Assembly: GCA_934045075.1 (NCBI GenBank)
Contig: OW203724.1
Coordinates: 10,031,473 to 10,095,472, forward strand
Direction: 5' to 3'
Origin: Yponomeuta sedellus
Taxonomy: Eukaryota > Arthropoda > Insecta > Lepidoptera > Yponomeutidae
Length of the DNA: 64,000 bases
Positions 28,801 through 37,800 of the stretch are shown in pieces (position 1 is the stretch's first letter; each line of letters begins with the position of its first letter). Made by a program: the position numbers and the translations under genes. A model generated the notes under the pieces. The model was given only the letters and a program-made list of their open reading frames with translations. It did not search any database and had not been told where the DNA came from.

Positions 28801-30507
28801 GTAAGTACCGCCCGGGGCTGACGCTACACCGCTACACTTCGTCGACACAGCGGTGACTACCGCCCGGGGCTAACACTACACCGCTAAACTTCGCCGACAC
28901 AGCGGTGAGTACCGCCCGGGGCTGACGCTACACCGCTACACTTGGCCGACACAGAGGTAAGTACCGCCCGGGGCTGACGCTATACCGCTACACTTCGCTG
29001 ACACAGCGGTGAGTACCACCCGGGGCTGACACTACACCGCTACACTTCGTCGACACAGCGGTGACTACCGCCCGGGGCTAACACTACACCGCTACACTTC
29101 GCCGACACAGCGGTGAGTACCACCCGGGGCTGACACTACACCGCTACACTTCGTCGACACAGCGGTGACTACCGCCCGGGGCTAACACTACACCGCTACA
29201 TTCGCCGACACAGCGGTGAGTACCGCCCGGGGCTGACGCTACACCGCTACACTTCGCCGACACAGCGGTGAGTACCGCCCGGGGCTGACGCTACACCGCT
29301 ACACTTCGCCGACACAGAGGTAAGTACCGCCCGGGGCTGACGCTATACCGCTAGACTTCGCCGACACAGCGGTGAGTACCGCCCGGGGCTGTCACTATAA
29401 CACTACACTTCGCCGACACCGCGGTGAGCACCGCTCGGTAGGCTGAACCTGGTGTGTCAATGGAATGGCGGAGACTACTGCCTCAGCCATTATGCGCCTC
29501 TGTCCACGACGGCCGCTGCACGGTCTGTGCTCTTATTCATGGTTTACGAGGACGGCGCTTGAGGGAACGTGGCTAGGATTTTTGCGCGAGGGCAGTGGTT
29601 CTTAACCTTTTAGTCATGAGGGCCATTTTACCAACTTTCTGGGACCACCCTGTTGGTTCATTAGTTCATATACAGTGAACTAAATGAACAAAGAATTGTT
29701 TGATCTATACATATTTATGACTAACACTCATTTAATTATTATTTCCCAATAATGGCTCCGCGGTCCACCGGTTCAGAACCACTGCTCTAGGGCATAAATT
29801 CCAATAGATCTCCCTGGCTGTTCATCTTTCAGCGTCAGATATAGAAATGAAATGAAATTAAATGCCCTAAGTCACTACACATTTTGCTTTACATAATTGA
29901 TATTATTTTATGTTTGACTTTTAAAATTTTAACTATTTAATCTCTTGACTATGCCCATGGTGAATTATTATTATTAATTTGTGTTTATGATTTAATTAAT
30001 TTTGAGTGAATAAATTATAATCTTATTACCAAATCTAACCATGAGGAGGCGAGTCTGCATCTACTTTTGTAAAAAATTGCTCACACAATCACATTTCCTT
30101 AGAGAATGAAAGAGCCATCGTTATTTCTTGCGGTTGCATATATTTTCTGTTAAAATAACAATAATCCTCCTTCGCTTTCGTCTTTCGTAAAAGTTAAGCA
30201 GTCCCTCCACTCTAACTTGTGACTTACCAGTAACTAATATGCGCCTGCGCTTCTTCTCTTATTCACTTCAGGAAAGCGGAATTTCCGGGAGCGATGTACC
30301 GAAGTATTTTGAGGTACGGCAGTACTGTTGTCACGCCGTTCGTTCGGGTGTGTCGTAGATCTCTTCCAATTGATCTATAACGTCTGTTTTTTTGTGTAGG
30401 AATTGGACATGGAAGGAAGTCCAAAGCCGGCGGTCTTCATACTACACAATCTGCTATCAGCACGCGTGCACTCGTTGCCTGGAGATGGCGCCACTGAGCC
30501 CCTCTAA
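16345..30507 (+). CDS. Syn1: Syntrophin, alpha/beta type (six exons, complete)
   Basis: Exons 16345-16840, 19549-19743, 20164-20381, 21225-21567, 28205-28395 and 30400-30507 total 1551 nt, giving 516 residues plus stop with every junction in phase. Layout matches vertebrate alpha/beta syntrophins: half of PH1 ([14 protein letters not shown]), an inserted PDZ (about residues 85-167, ligand loop GLGI), the rest of PH1 ([13 protein letters not shown]), a second PH ([17 protein letters not shown]) and the syntrophin-unique C-terminus ([17 protein letters not shown]). Syntrophins are cytoplasmic adaptors that bind dystrophin and dystrobrevin at the membrane; PDZ recruits channels and signalling proteins. 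These roles come from the family. The length equals relatives (about 500-540). Exons 3-5 are extremely GC-rich and Ala/Arg-rich, unlike exon 1 or the introns. The symbol follows Drosophila Syn1, the alpha/beta-type paralogue. Confidence 0.95.
16961..18347. mobile_element. pogo-like DNA element in Syn1 intron 1
   Basis: Inverted termini CCGTAAAATGGGGTGAATAG and CTATTCACCCCTTTTTACGG are flanked by TA on both sides. It is 1387 bp. Copies of TTCACCCC or GGGGTGAA and close variants recur near both ends (about 16969, 17136, 17150, 17891, 17948, 18312, 18330). A minus-strand helix-turn-helix fragment lies at 17437-17655. The catalytic core is absent, so this is an internal-deletion derivative. Confidence 0.82.
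17437..17655 (-). pseudogene. psq-type helix-turn-helix fragment of a pogo-like transposase
   Basis: The minus strand reads [20 protein letters not shown], then [20 protein letters not shown], then RKSVLYRHK. This is the N-terminal psq/CENP-B-like DNA-binding domain of pogo/Tigger transposases, with the usual Y..YD..L..AV..(N)L opening. An upstream ATG is followed at once by a stop codon. About 70 residues stay open, then a stop. No DDE domain follows. Confidence 0.72.
18348..18830. other. Syn1 intron 1, AT-rich, nothing recognised
   Basis: No coding signal or obvious repeat boundary was found between the pogo-like element and the tRNA-like repeat. Confidence 0.3.
18835..19245 (-). repeat. 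tRNA-headed repeat family B
   Basis: A reverse-oriented tRNA-like unit (GGGACTCGAACCCGCCACC, box B) is followed by the family body. Part of the body then recurs in direct order (ATAGCGATATCATTCTGATG and the CTGCAAGTGATGCAAATTAC block), so this is a rearranged or double copy. It lies in Syn1 intron 1. Confidence 0.7.
19549..19743 (+). CDS. Syn1: Syn1 exon 2 (PH1 second half)
   Basis: The acceptor is ATCTGCAG and the donor is CCAG|GTGGGC. With exon 1 it reads [18 protein letters not shown], matching the syntrophin junction after the PDZ. A Pro/Arg-rich insert ([15 protein letters not shown]) and [18 protein letters not shown] follow. Confidence 0.93.
19924..20112 (+). repeat. Dispersed repeat H in Syn1 intron 2
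   Basis: It starts ACTAGCTGTCCCGGCGAACT and ends in a TATATATATAGATTA tail, with GAAATCGGTCCAGCCATTCA inside. This is a familiar arthropod repeat style. Related inverted ends occur at 40265 and 40466. Confidence 0.6.
20164..20381 (+). CDS. Syn1: Syn1 exon 3 (PH1 C-terminal strands and helix)
   Basis: The acceptor is TTTTCGTCAG and the donor is CAG|GTGGGT. The spliced codon gives [40 protein letters not shown] then forms the PH1 C-terminal helix, equivalent to the AWFSAIHSNV region of vertebrate syntrophins. GC content is very high, with strong Ala/Arg bias. Confidence 0.92.
20420..20945. repeat. GC-rich repetitive segment in Syn1 intron 3
   Basis: It is rich in related motifs such as GCGTCTCAGCATGCG, CGACGCAGGCATG and CTGCCCTGC near both ends, separated by an AT-rich centre. 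It may be a short DNA element with reiterated subterminal motifs. Precise termini are not clear, and open frames here are incidental. Confidence 0.4.
21012..21162 (+). repeat. Dispersed repeat G in Syn1 intron 3
   Basis: Its start TTATAAAGGCGAAAGTTTGT and the GTTAGCTGACACCCTGGA block match a well-known arthropod repeat. It ends ACCGCGGGGCACAGCTAGT. A second copy lies at 27505-27690. Confidence 0.65.
21225..21567 (+). CDS. Syn1: Syn1 exon 4 (PH2)
   Basis: The acceptor is GCCGTCCAG and the donor is TTCC|GTGAGT. It begins [20 protein letters not shown], as vertebrate syntrophins begin PH2 after WLAEK. The frame spans almost all of PH2 and ends RSQPEFTF. Roughly three quarters of the bases are G or C. 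Confidence 0.93.
21690..21864 (+). repeat. Short repeat F inside the split MITE
   Basis: It carries the TTAATTAAGGACTTTGAAAAG block and GCCGCAGCTTCTGCGC as at 7086-7240. The MITE reading CATAAAT|GAAGTAACC is interrupted exactly here. Confidence 0.65.
22100..24460 (-). pseudogene. Non-LTR ORF2 (endonuclease-RT), broken
   Basis: It starts with [20 protein letters not shown] and [18 protein letters not shown], the APE endonuclease N-terminus. It then jumps to [11 protein letters not shown], the end of that domain, so most of the nuclease core is deleted. RT follows: [77 protein letters not shown] (catalytic YADD intact), then the Jockey/CR1-type C-terminus. Three lesions are visible: the nuclease deletion near 24300, one extra A in a nine-A run near 23815, and a TAA stop at 23201-23203 just before the first catalytic Asp. 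It is inactive as it stands. Confidence 0.9.
24495..25604 (-). CDS. Non-LTR ORF1, intact (369 residues)
   Basis: I take the ATG at 25604 ([17 protein letters not shown]) rather than the upstream in-frame ATG at 25688, because the conserved finger starts here. Order: a PHD-like Cys-rich finger (residues about 6-60; CAAC, CAVC, CDMC), a Ser-rich linker, a long coiled coil (about 150-240; [20 protein letters not shown]), then an RRM-like nucleic-acid-binding region ([22 protein letters not shown]) and a basic C-terminus ([12 protein letters not shown]). ORF1 proteins of CR1-type elements bind element RNA as multimers. The full open frame contrasts with the wrecked ORF2, suggesting a fairly recent insertion. 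Confidence 0.85.
   Translation of the reverse strand: MPTLVCAACPNPITNKKILNCAVCHDTYDLLCANVSDESFKLMSRENKDSWTCDMCRSKLPKGSNSNTPLRLRSDKTSLESCSSDVSHVTTRAKASGLSMKPQPAASSLVAQPMQDNQLCALVRAEIKRAFELELPKILNNSLSTKLAPIQQDLVEITKSIGFLDKKYDDILAQLNSRELELKDLKASNAQLKSTVKDLSSRLSNLEQNLREANIEIHGLPEFKTENLSNTIMQIGKVISQPILDSDIMSCFRVAKRDHTSKRPRTVVAKFRSARCRDSILAAVSKYNKDNHHEKLNTSGIGIGGEKSPIYIGEHLSPEKKSLQAAARIKARELSYKFVWVRNGKIHMRKTEASPAIPIHNMDCLNRLE
26225..26690 (+). repeat. Repeat family B with two tRNA-like units
   Basis: Two tRNA-like cloverleaf units in the same direction lie at about 26410-26485 and 26577-26652, each with TTAGCTCAGTTGG and GGTTCGAAT boxes. The intervening body is shared. The end carries TAGCCTCTAAATAGG. 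It looks like a tandem or nested copy in Syn1 intron 4. Confidence 0.72.
26917..26960. repeat. Hairpin with 16-bp perfect stem
   Basis: Arms GTCGATGAGCGGGCGA and TCGCCCGCTCATCGAC flank a 12-base loop. It is GC-rich in an AT-rich intron. Confidence 0.75.
27035..27225 (+). repeat. Dispersed repeat family A
   Basis: This partial copy runs from GATATCAACCCTTGCATGTC to GCCTCTGACATAGCCTTCC. It lies in Syn1 intron 4. Confidence 0.72.
27383..27482 (+). repeat. Repeat family C, 3' fragment
   Basis: It shares GTGAGGTGTTTACATACCTC and CAACCTGCGGTGGTCACGCG with the body of family C copies at 46025 and 51240. Confidence 0.55.
27505..27690 (+). repeat. Dispersed repeat G
   Basis: It carries TATTATAAAGGCGAAAGTTT, GTAGTTAGCTGACACCCTGG and the ATAAACCGCGGGTAACAGCTT end. 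It is a second copy of the element at 21012. Confidence 0.7.
28205..28395 (+). CDS. Syn1: Syn1 exon 5 (end of PH2 and syntrophin-unique region)
   Basis: The acceptor is TGGCAG. The spliced codon gives [20 protein letters not shown], then [20 protein letters not shown], aligned with the SSDDGVRTLYLDFGG stretch of vertebrate syntrophins. It ends ADADTA at donor GCG|GTGAGTACC, phase 0. The last 20 or so bases of the exon plus the donor are the template of the minisatellite that follows. Confidence 0.93.
28396..29440 (+). repeat. Minisatellite of the exon 5 splice-donor region
   Basis: It consists of about 20 tandem units of roughly 52 bp starting at the real donor. Each unit reads approximately CTACACTTCGCCGACACAGC, then GGTGAGTACCGCCCGGGGCT, then GACGCTACACCG. 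The first and last units are closest to the exon end (CACTTCGCCGACGCCGACAC). Most copies keep GGTGAGTACC; variants are GGTAAGAACC or GGTAAGTACC (consensus-like donors, at about 28447, 28542, 28800, 28956, 29320) and GGTGACTACC (28852, 29060, 29165). Higher-order repetition of neighbouring variants is visible. Confidence 0.95.
29441..30399 (+). other. Remainder of Syn1 intron 5
   Basis: AT-rich intron. A segment at about 29590-29785 with GGTTCTTAACCTTTTAGTC and the mirrored CCGGTTCAGAACCACTGCTC looks like a short inverted-repeat insertion. Otherwise nothing was recognised. Confidence 0.4.
30400..30507 (+). CDS. Syn1: Syn1 exon 6 (C-terminus)
   Basis: The acceptor is TTTGTGTAG. It encodes [20 protein letters not shown] then [15 protein letters not shown] and TAA at 30505-30507. 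The ELD...PKP.VF..H..LSA.V pattern is the diagnostic end of alpha/beta syntrophins. There are 36 codons including the stop. Confidence 0.94.
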   Translation, partial: ELDMEGSPKPAVFILHNLLSARVHSLPGDGATEPL

Positions 30508-32471
30508 CCCGACCAAATCTATTAGGCTGCTTCCTACGAGACAGCGCGAGGGCCCCATTTGACGCCTGAATTACGGACGGGTTACGGACTGAATATTAAG
30601 TGTGTGCATCAGAAATAAACGAGGAATAGTACTTGTGGCGACGTTATACAGTAAGATATACTACTAAGGGTTATGTCGCGTGCTCGAGTAAAAAGTTGTA
30701 GTTTCAGATCCTTTGACAGGTTATAAATGATATTATAAGTAGTGTACTTTATAGGATATGAAAATCACCCTTGCAATCCAATGACCTAACACTTGTTGTC
30801 ATTCAAGCTGATTTTGGCGATAAAGGCTGTATCAGACGATTCACTCCGATTAATGTTTTCGATGAGTATGAATATGAATTTGTTATTCGAGTAAACGTTT
30901 TTTTTTCTTCGTTCAATGATTATGTTTTTTGAATAAAGCGGTGCGCCGAATCCGCATGACAAATAAGTCTTATGTACGAGTATTTAGTCGTTTAATTCTA
31001 GGACAGTGAACCCATTCGGTATTTGTTGGTCATTCTGTTTTAGACGCTTCATTCTGAGTAAAAGTTTCGGAATGGACGACGAAAATAACCGAACAGTAAA
31101 CTTGGACTTAAAGAGGAGAAAATGTAATCTTAAAAGTAATGTCTTTGGTATGTGGAAGTATTGTAATATTGATCTGTTTTAAATTGTAGCTTACCTGTTA
31201 GGTGTATTACGAAAGTGAAACGCGAACGCGTAGGAAATTAAGAGAGCCGCTTGGAGGACTCTGTAAATATTACTGCACGTTAGCCAAGGCTAATAGGCAA
31301 TTGCTTTGCTAGAATTTGAAGAACTGTAGGGCAACACGCTCATTATAGGATAAACACGCAACTATCGCGGTTCGATAATTTCAACATCACTCCCATGAAT
31401 TATTTTTTAGAACAGTTTTTAGTTATTGAATGCAAATTACATTCTCGATGACAGAAGTTTTGGAGGTGGAAATTTATAATAACATAATGGGGCTGTTGTG
31501 AAATAATAAATAAACGACTTTTTGACTAACATTTTTGATGCGTATTTAAAATGTCTCTATATCTTAACTGTACTGTAGCCATAACAATACGATAGAAATC
31601 TCCATGTATCGACTAACTTAACAATTATCTACTCATGTAATATCATGTTTACTATTTTCAGCTTTATACATTCGCAGTAATTTCGTCTTATCTACGAGAT
31701 AGTCAGGTCTGTAGACTAAGAGTGCAGACAACGATATGGACCTCTTAAACATATCTACAGTAGCTTTCTTACAAGAATCATGTATCAACAATTAATTCTT
31801 GCCATATCGTGAAGGAAAACTTCTTATATCTTCGAGATTCGTTAAAAGCTAGTGTTTATCGCGGCAAAAATAATTTTATTGGGCCATCTGTCCACCAAAG
31901 TGGAGCGGAGAGACCTTTATTTGACTTTTTATCGCGTAATTTTAAAATTAAATATAACGTAGAGTGTAAACTGTTACAAATATATACGGCCCGAAGGCAG
32001 CGGCTTACATTTTACATTCTACATTGACATTAAGCAAATAGAATGTAAATTCTTTACGTTGAAATAAATTTGATTGATTGTTTGATATATTTAAAAATGT
32101 GTTGTCGTTCTGAGAGTTTGTGTTAACATAGAGTTGATATCTTCGAATTAAAACTTTCGTATAAATGTAATTCCTGATAACTACCAACACTTACATTGAA
32201 ACATATTTTTGTCACAACCGAAAATCGTCTCAGAATAGCTAAGAATTGATAACGATTATAAATGGGATTTTACCAAGAACGAAAAAAAACTTGGCCTGTA
32301 AATCAGTCCTTTTAATGAGGTCTTTTTAATAATAAAATATTAACAAGAGTAACAAAGGATATGAATGTGCAATGATGTAAAAACACTTAATAAATACCTA
32401 ACAGTATCCTATTTCTCCATTCTGCTTTGATTGACAGTGATTGGTCACTAGTTCACTACAAGGTGTACAAC
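30508..32471 (+). other. Syn1 3' UTR and downstream AT-rich DNA
   Basis: Candidate polyadenylation signals AATAAA occur at 30614-30619 and 30932-30937, the first about 107 bp after the stop. Beyond about 31 kb I see no coding signal; short open frames lack recognisable features. Confidence 0.5.
30614..30619 (+). promoter_or_regulatory. Syn1: Candidate polyadenylation signal of Syn1
   Basis: AATAAA lies about 107 bp past the stop codon. It is the first such motif downstream. A later one at 30932 is an alternative. Confidence 0.45.
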
Positions 32472-33362
32472 AATGCCTGTACTTTCCTAAAATGCGGGGG
32501 TCTAATCATCATACAGATCACTTTTAGTATGGGGATAACTACAAAATAACGAAAACATTGTCAGAATTTCCATACATTTGAATGCGTTAACCTTAGGTTC
32601 GTTATCAACCCTCATATGTCCCCACAGCTGGGGCACGGGTCTCTTCCTGCGTCGCAGGAAGGTTAGGCCATATTCCACCACGGGGGCCAAGTCCGGGTTG
32701 GTGGTTGGAACCTTAGGTTGGAACCGCATATTTATTTCGTGTATATTAGTTGAAGTGCTTGGAGTTGCTAACTATGAAAAAAATCATAACCTGTGTTATA
32801 ATACGTTTTTATTTAAAAGTGAACACGATAAATCTTAACAACTGTGATGACTATTTTAGAAACTACAGTCTAGAACCTAGAATCAACAACCAAGGACTTT
32901 AATCACTTTAAACGGCCGTTTTTGGCGGAAATCGATTAGTTCTAATCTATTTTCAAAGGTTCTAGACTGTAAGTTCTTAAACTGAGTGTGTCCTATTTAT
33001 CTATGTAATGTGTAATAGCTGTCTAATCTATGTAATGTGTAACCTGTAATAGCTGTTAGTCTTCCTAGAGAATAAAATAAAATAAAAAATAAAAAAAAAT
33101 AGTTATCACAGTTGTTGAGATTTCTCATGTTCAGTTTTAGATAAAAACGTATTATAAAACAAGTTATGATTTTTTTTCCATAGTTAGCAACTCCAAGCAC
33201 CTTAACTAATATACACGAAATTAATATGCGGTTCCAACCTAAGCTTAACGCATTCAGATGTATAGAAATATTGGCAATGTTTTCGTTATTTTGTAGTTAT
33301 CCCCATACTAAAAGTGATCTGTATGATGATTAGACCCCCACATTTCAGAAAAGTACAGGCAT
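32472..33362. mobile_element. Fold-back element with long inverted arms
   Basis: The left arm starts TGCCTGTACTTTCCTAAAAT. The right arm ends CAGAAAAGTACAGGCA, and arms of roughly 250-280 bp pair over most of their length (CTAATCATCATACAGATCAC, GGTGCTTGGAGTTGC). The centre carries a smaller inverted unit with TACAGTCTAGAACC and GGTTCTAGACTGTA (32880-32972). No ORF of note. A family A fragment is inserted in the left arm. Confidence 0.8.
32604..32703 (+). repeat. Dispersed repeat family A inserted in a fold-back arm
   Basis: Comparison with the uninterrupted right arm shows the host sequence AACCTTAGGTT on both sides of this fragment. This is an 11-bp apparent target-site duplication. The fragment spans only the CCCCACAGCTGGGGCACGGG core region. 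Confidence 0.72.
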
Positions 33363-34361
33363 TTAGCGCTAGTTAGCGCCCCGAAACGCCTTGTTATCCT
33401 TATACTAAGTGCTGTTTACATAAGGATATATAAATAGCACTTTGTATAAGGATATACTATGTATAATAAAGGTTATTTTATGTTGATGAATACAACACTC
33501 GCTTTTCGTGATGATAGTGTAATTTAAGTACACCTTGTAGGGGTAAGAGTAAGCATTTAAGGGGCTCTGTCCGGTTCACTAGTGTCAGATCAATATCTTA
33601 AGCATGTTAATAATGAGAACCTGGGACTATTATATAGCATTTATGGCAAAAGCGGCCGTTTTTAGCTTTATTTCTATCTGCTGCTGTTGCTAATTGCTGA
33701 TCTGACACTTTTTGCAACAACGATCTAAAAAGATGATACGATTTTTTATTAGTGGTGGCGCTAGTTAGCCCCATGGATCCCTCTAAAGCTAGAAATCGTA
33801 GCTGTTAAAGATGTGTAAAAAATTGTCTTTTGTAAGAAATATTTCTTCTCGTGGTGTGTGAGCCCTAAGTAAGTTTTCCTAATGGTTTTTATACATTTAA
33901 GGCTCTTTGATAATTGGAAAAAAAGCTAGAGGGGTCGTTGTAAAACTTTGTAGATATTAATGTTACAAATTCGTGGTACGGTTAGTTTTTGTCAGAAACG
34001 AATCTCATAGGTGAAAACGATAATAATTTTACACCCATCGTGTATATCATTGTAATGAAGTTTCAGTGTATTTGTTTATTCTAGATGTTAGTTGACCAGA
34101 TAGCGCAGTGTGTTTTGAATTCCACAGTTAATTAAGTAGCTATTTGTATATTATTGTGGTGGATCTAATAACCAAGAAGAAAACGCACAGCACACAATTT
34201 TTCTGCGTTGCCAAGATAGATGTCGGGTTAATTGGAAGCCCCGACACATCCCCGTGGCCAGTCGAGAGTTAAAAGCGTATATTACGTGTGTACGATGAAA
34301 TTGTAGTTCCAGCTAAAGTTGAAAGGGTTTTGTTGTTCTGGTGATTTACGCCGACGTCACT
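33363..34361. other. AT-rich stretch with one possible MITE
   Basis: Positions 33579-33711 are bounded by AGTGTCAGATCA and its inverse TGATCTGACACT and contain AAAGCGGCCGTTTTTAGC. This motif is also found in the 32472 element and at about 39890. Nothing coding was seen. Confidence 0.45.
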
Positions 34362-34826
34362 ACAATAGGCTATTTGACAAGTTTCTGAAAACCATCTCAG
34401 ATGTTCGTCAGTGTTAAATGAGCCTTCAGAAAGTGATAATTCTAAAATCTTTCCCGTATTTATTCATAGAAAAGCAAACAAAAATTCACTTTTAAAATAC
34501 GCCGCCAAAACGCTCTCTTTGGCAATATGGCGTCGCACAGGAATTAGTGACGTCACAATTTGACAATTCAATTCACACATGGCACTGGCCCCTAGCGATG
34601 ACAGTACAGGTTGTTGAATTGTGACGTCACAATAGATTCGACCAATCCAGGCCGTTTTCAATAAAATTGATGCAGATACGAAATGATAAAGTTTTATCTT
34701 GATTTTTTGGTTAAATCATTCGATTTTTTTCGGTTAAAATGGCATAGGCCGGTTTAAAAAAATATTCTTTTTACGAATATGTATAAATAATACTTTATTT
34801 TTCACACTGTCAAATAGCCTATTTCA
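34362..34826. mobile_element. MITE with AATAGGCTATTTGACA termini
   Basis: The left end CAATAGGCTATTTGACA and right end TGTCAAATAGCCTATT are inverted. Internally two TGACGTCA palindromes (34548, 34622) sit in an inverted arrangement with ATTGTGACGTCACAAT-like flanks. It is non-coding. Confidence 0.7.
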
Positions 34827-37800
34827 GAGTGTGTGTATTTTTCGTAATCAAAGGTATTTCTGTTATATAATAGTTGTAATAAGGAGACCTGGCATTATCT
34901 TCAAGTGACAGGAGGCAGTCGAAATGATATTTATTTTGTTATATATTATATATAATTTATGTAATAAATAGGTTTAAAGGTTTTTTGTTACACACGGTGA
35001 TTTTTTCGTGGTCTCGCACGCAGTCGTCAAAATACCCAATGAAAAAGTTGTTACAACACAAACTCTAAACACTCTAAACACAGACCCAGAAATGGCATTT
35101 TTATAGCAAAAAAATAAAATGAAAATAACTTTCTTTTTAGTCATTCATAAGAACATACATACACAGTGGGAACCACAAAATGTCACCGACTCTTGTATTA
35201 TAGTGTTGTTGGTATGTAGTGTGTGTTTCTTGACAGCTTTAAGTGAGCAATAGTGAATTTAGCACGAATTATTTTCCAATTGTATCATTCCATTTGTTCA
35301 GTGGTATTTTAAGACTTTCGTACCGAATTATATAACTATATAGAAATTGTGCCATGTACCTATGTTTACTGTATAAGTCTACTGTATGTTTAATTATTTT
35401 TATTTACCTTTAAAGTCATCACAATTGAGGCATAATGGTGACATTAATCTTTTCATTGTCAATGTAAGTATAGCGTGTTTAGCAGACGGATTATTTGGCA
35501 ATTGTGGATATGTGAGAAGCTATTTAAGTCGATTCACATCTCTCAAATCTCATATTTTTTGAGATAGTGATTTTTAGCTTTTTTTGCAAACTCTCAAGAT
35601 ATTGTCTCTTAAACGCGTGTTTAGAACTAGTACCAATTAGTTATGTTTATCTACAATGGGACAATGGTTTTTATTATAAAAAACTGTTAGGTTTTTTCTT
35701 TATGCAATTACAAACAAAGAAACTCAAAATAAAACCGAATGTCTTTATAATACGGTCTATATTGTCCACTTTATTTCATCCAAATATCTTGGTCATCCTA
35801 CCGAAGCAGTAGTTGTAGGTGAAATAAACCAACTATTGCGGTGACGCCATCCTGAAACACGTCAATCAATCAACATTCCTTATTTATGAAGAAAACAATA
35901 TCTGGAAAAAGACACTAAACAATTTTACATGCTACAATCACAATTTTAATTTTTTTAAATAACTTCATATTAACAATTAGGAACGCGCTATGAATTATAA
36001 TACTAATAGTGATTAATTCTAAAAAAATATTATTCCCGATTGTTTTGCCTGTGTTCTCCACACTAGGCGATCCTGTGTCGTGGATAGTTTCTGTCATAGG
36101 CGCTAGGCGTAACGAATAAATAGTAATTCTACAGTTGTGTAACCGTAACATATAAAGTTCAAATGTACCTAAGTTCAATTTAGATGGCGGATCTTTATTC
36201 AGCTTTTTACTAAGGTTTCAGTCAGCCATGTTATTAATCGTTTCATTCGATGTTTTATTTTAACGAAAAGGCTGTAAAGCATGTAATTAAATTCCGCCGC
36301 CTAATACACTTTCTAGGCGTGAAATTGGGCAAATAATTTAATCAGTTTGCTGCGACACGTAAATTGTAATCAAAAAAACCACATACCGATTGCCACATTT
36401 TAAAAATATATACCTACCTATTAGGATTAGAAATGTAAGAGGAGAATGATGGATGATTTCTAAAACGAAAACAAAATGTATCTGAATTACCATGAGACTT
36501 AGTGTAGTGGTAAAGAACGCATGATCTCACCTGTCCTCATGGCCTTTCGATATGATAATTTAATCCATCTGCCAAACATTCTGTATAGCATTCTTGCAAA
36601 ACAATTACAATGAAATTGTTACTGACAGACAAGCACCAACGCAATAATACTTTTATCCTTGATTGCGTGTCGAGAGGAAGGCGGCTGTTTTGCTACTTAC
36701 GAAAGAGCTTGGCTAACTCTGAGATGAAAGTGCTAATCTAACGGGAAAACCATTGTCTTTGACAGATATTTTTATAACATTGGTGCCTCAAAGCCCAGGT
36801 TAAGCAAAATAATATAATAAGCCGCACATTTGACTCTTAAATTGTCTAGGGCCTAGTGGGAATTGGATTATAATCATATTATGTCAAAGACAGTGTTTTG
36901 AGAACCTATTTCAGTTGTTTTACCCCTCAATGGGGAATCCGGTTGATTTTATTCTGCCAGTCCTTAATAGAAAGTCATTGCTCAAAAAGGACTGCACTAG
37001 GTTCACATAAATTCCGCTTAAAATATTTTTCCTAAAAGTGTTTTCAAAAAAACAATCGTGGCAAGTAAGTAATTTTAGAACATGAAACCTATAACAGAAT
37101 TGTTATCCCTTTTCGGCTAAAACGCCTTTCTCGACTTATATGCTTTTGATCCAGGACTCTAGGTCCCTTTACCATGATAGAGATTAAACATTTGGAAATC
37201 ACTTTTTGTAAAAGATAATTACGATCTTTGGTTTCATTTTGGCGCTATTGAACATCGTTTACCTAGAGCTGGTTTTAGCATTTTTTAGTCATTTTAGTTC
37301 TAATTCGCTCACTTCGAAGGTGCCCTGTCGTTAACATAACTCATTTGGTAACGTCGAATAAGAAAAATAGGTATGATTGTGATTCTGTAATTTTTACAAC
37401 ATTCAACTTTTATTGAGCTTACTGTTACCAACAAATTGTCAATTCGCCTAATAATTCGCATAATGTCAAGTAATGACTTATATACCTTTAGTACGATAAA
37501 AATCAGTTAACGATTCGGCCAACCTCGGTAATTGTCGTGAATCCCTCATCTCTCACATAGAGTTATCAATTTACAGATATGACCTTTAATTATACCTACC
37601 AATTACTCGTTGTCTTATTGAGTATACAATACAAGAACGATATGAGCAACAAAACCTCCTTTGTAGCTCAAAACTAACACAACCGAATCGTTAACTGATT
37701 TTAATCGTATTTTACATACTTATTTAATTAGAGTTTTTTATCTGACTACTTGTACCTAGTTACCAAGAAAATTAAAACAACGAAGAAAAGGGTTGTGTTT

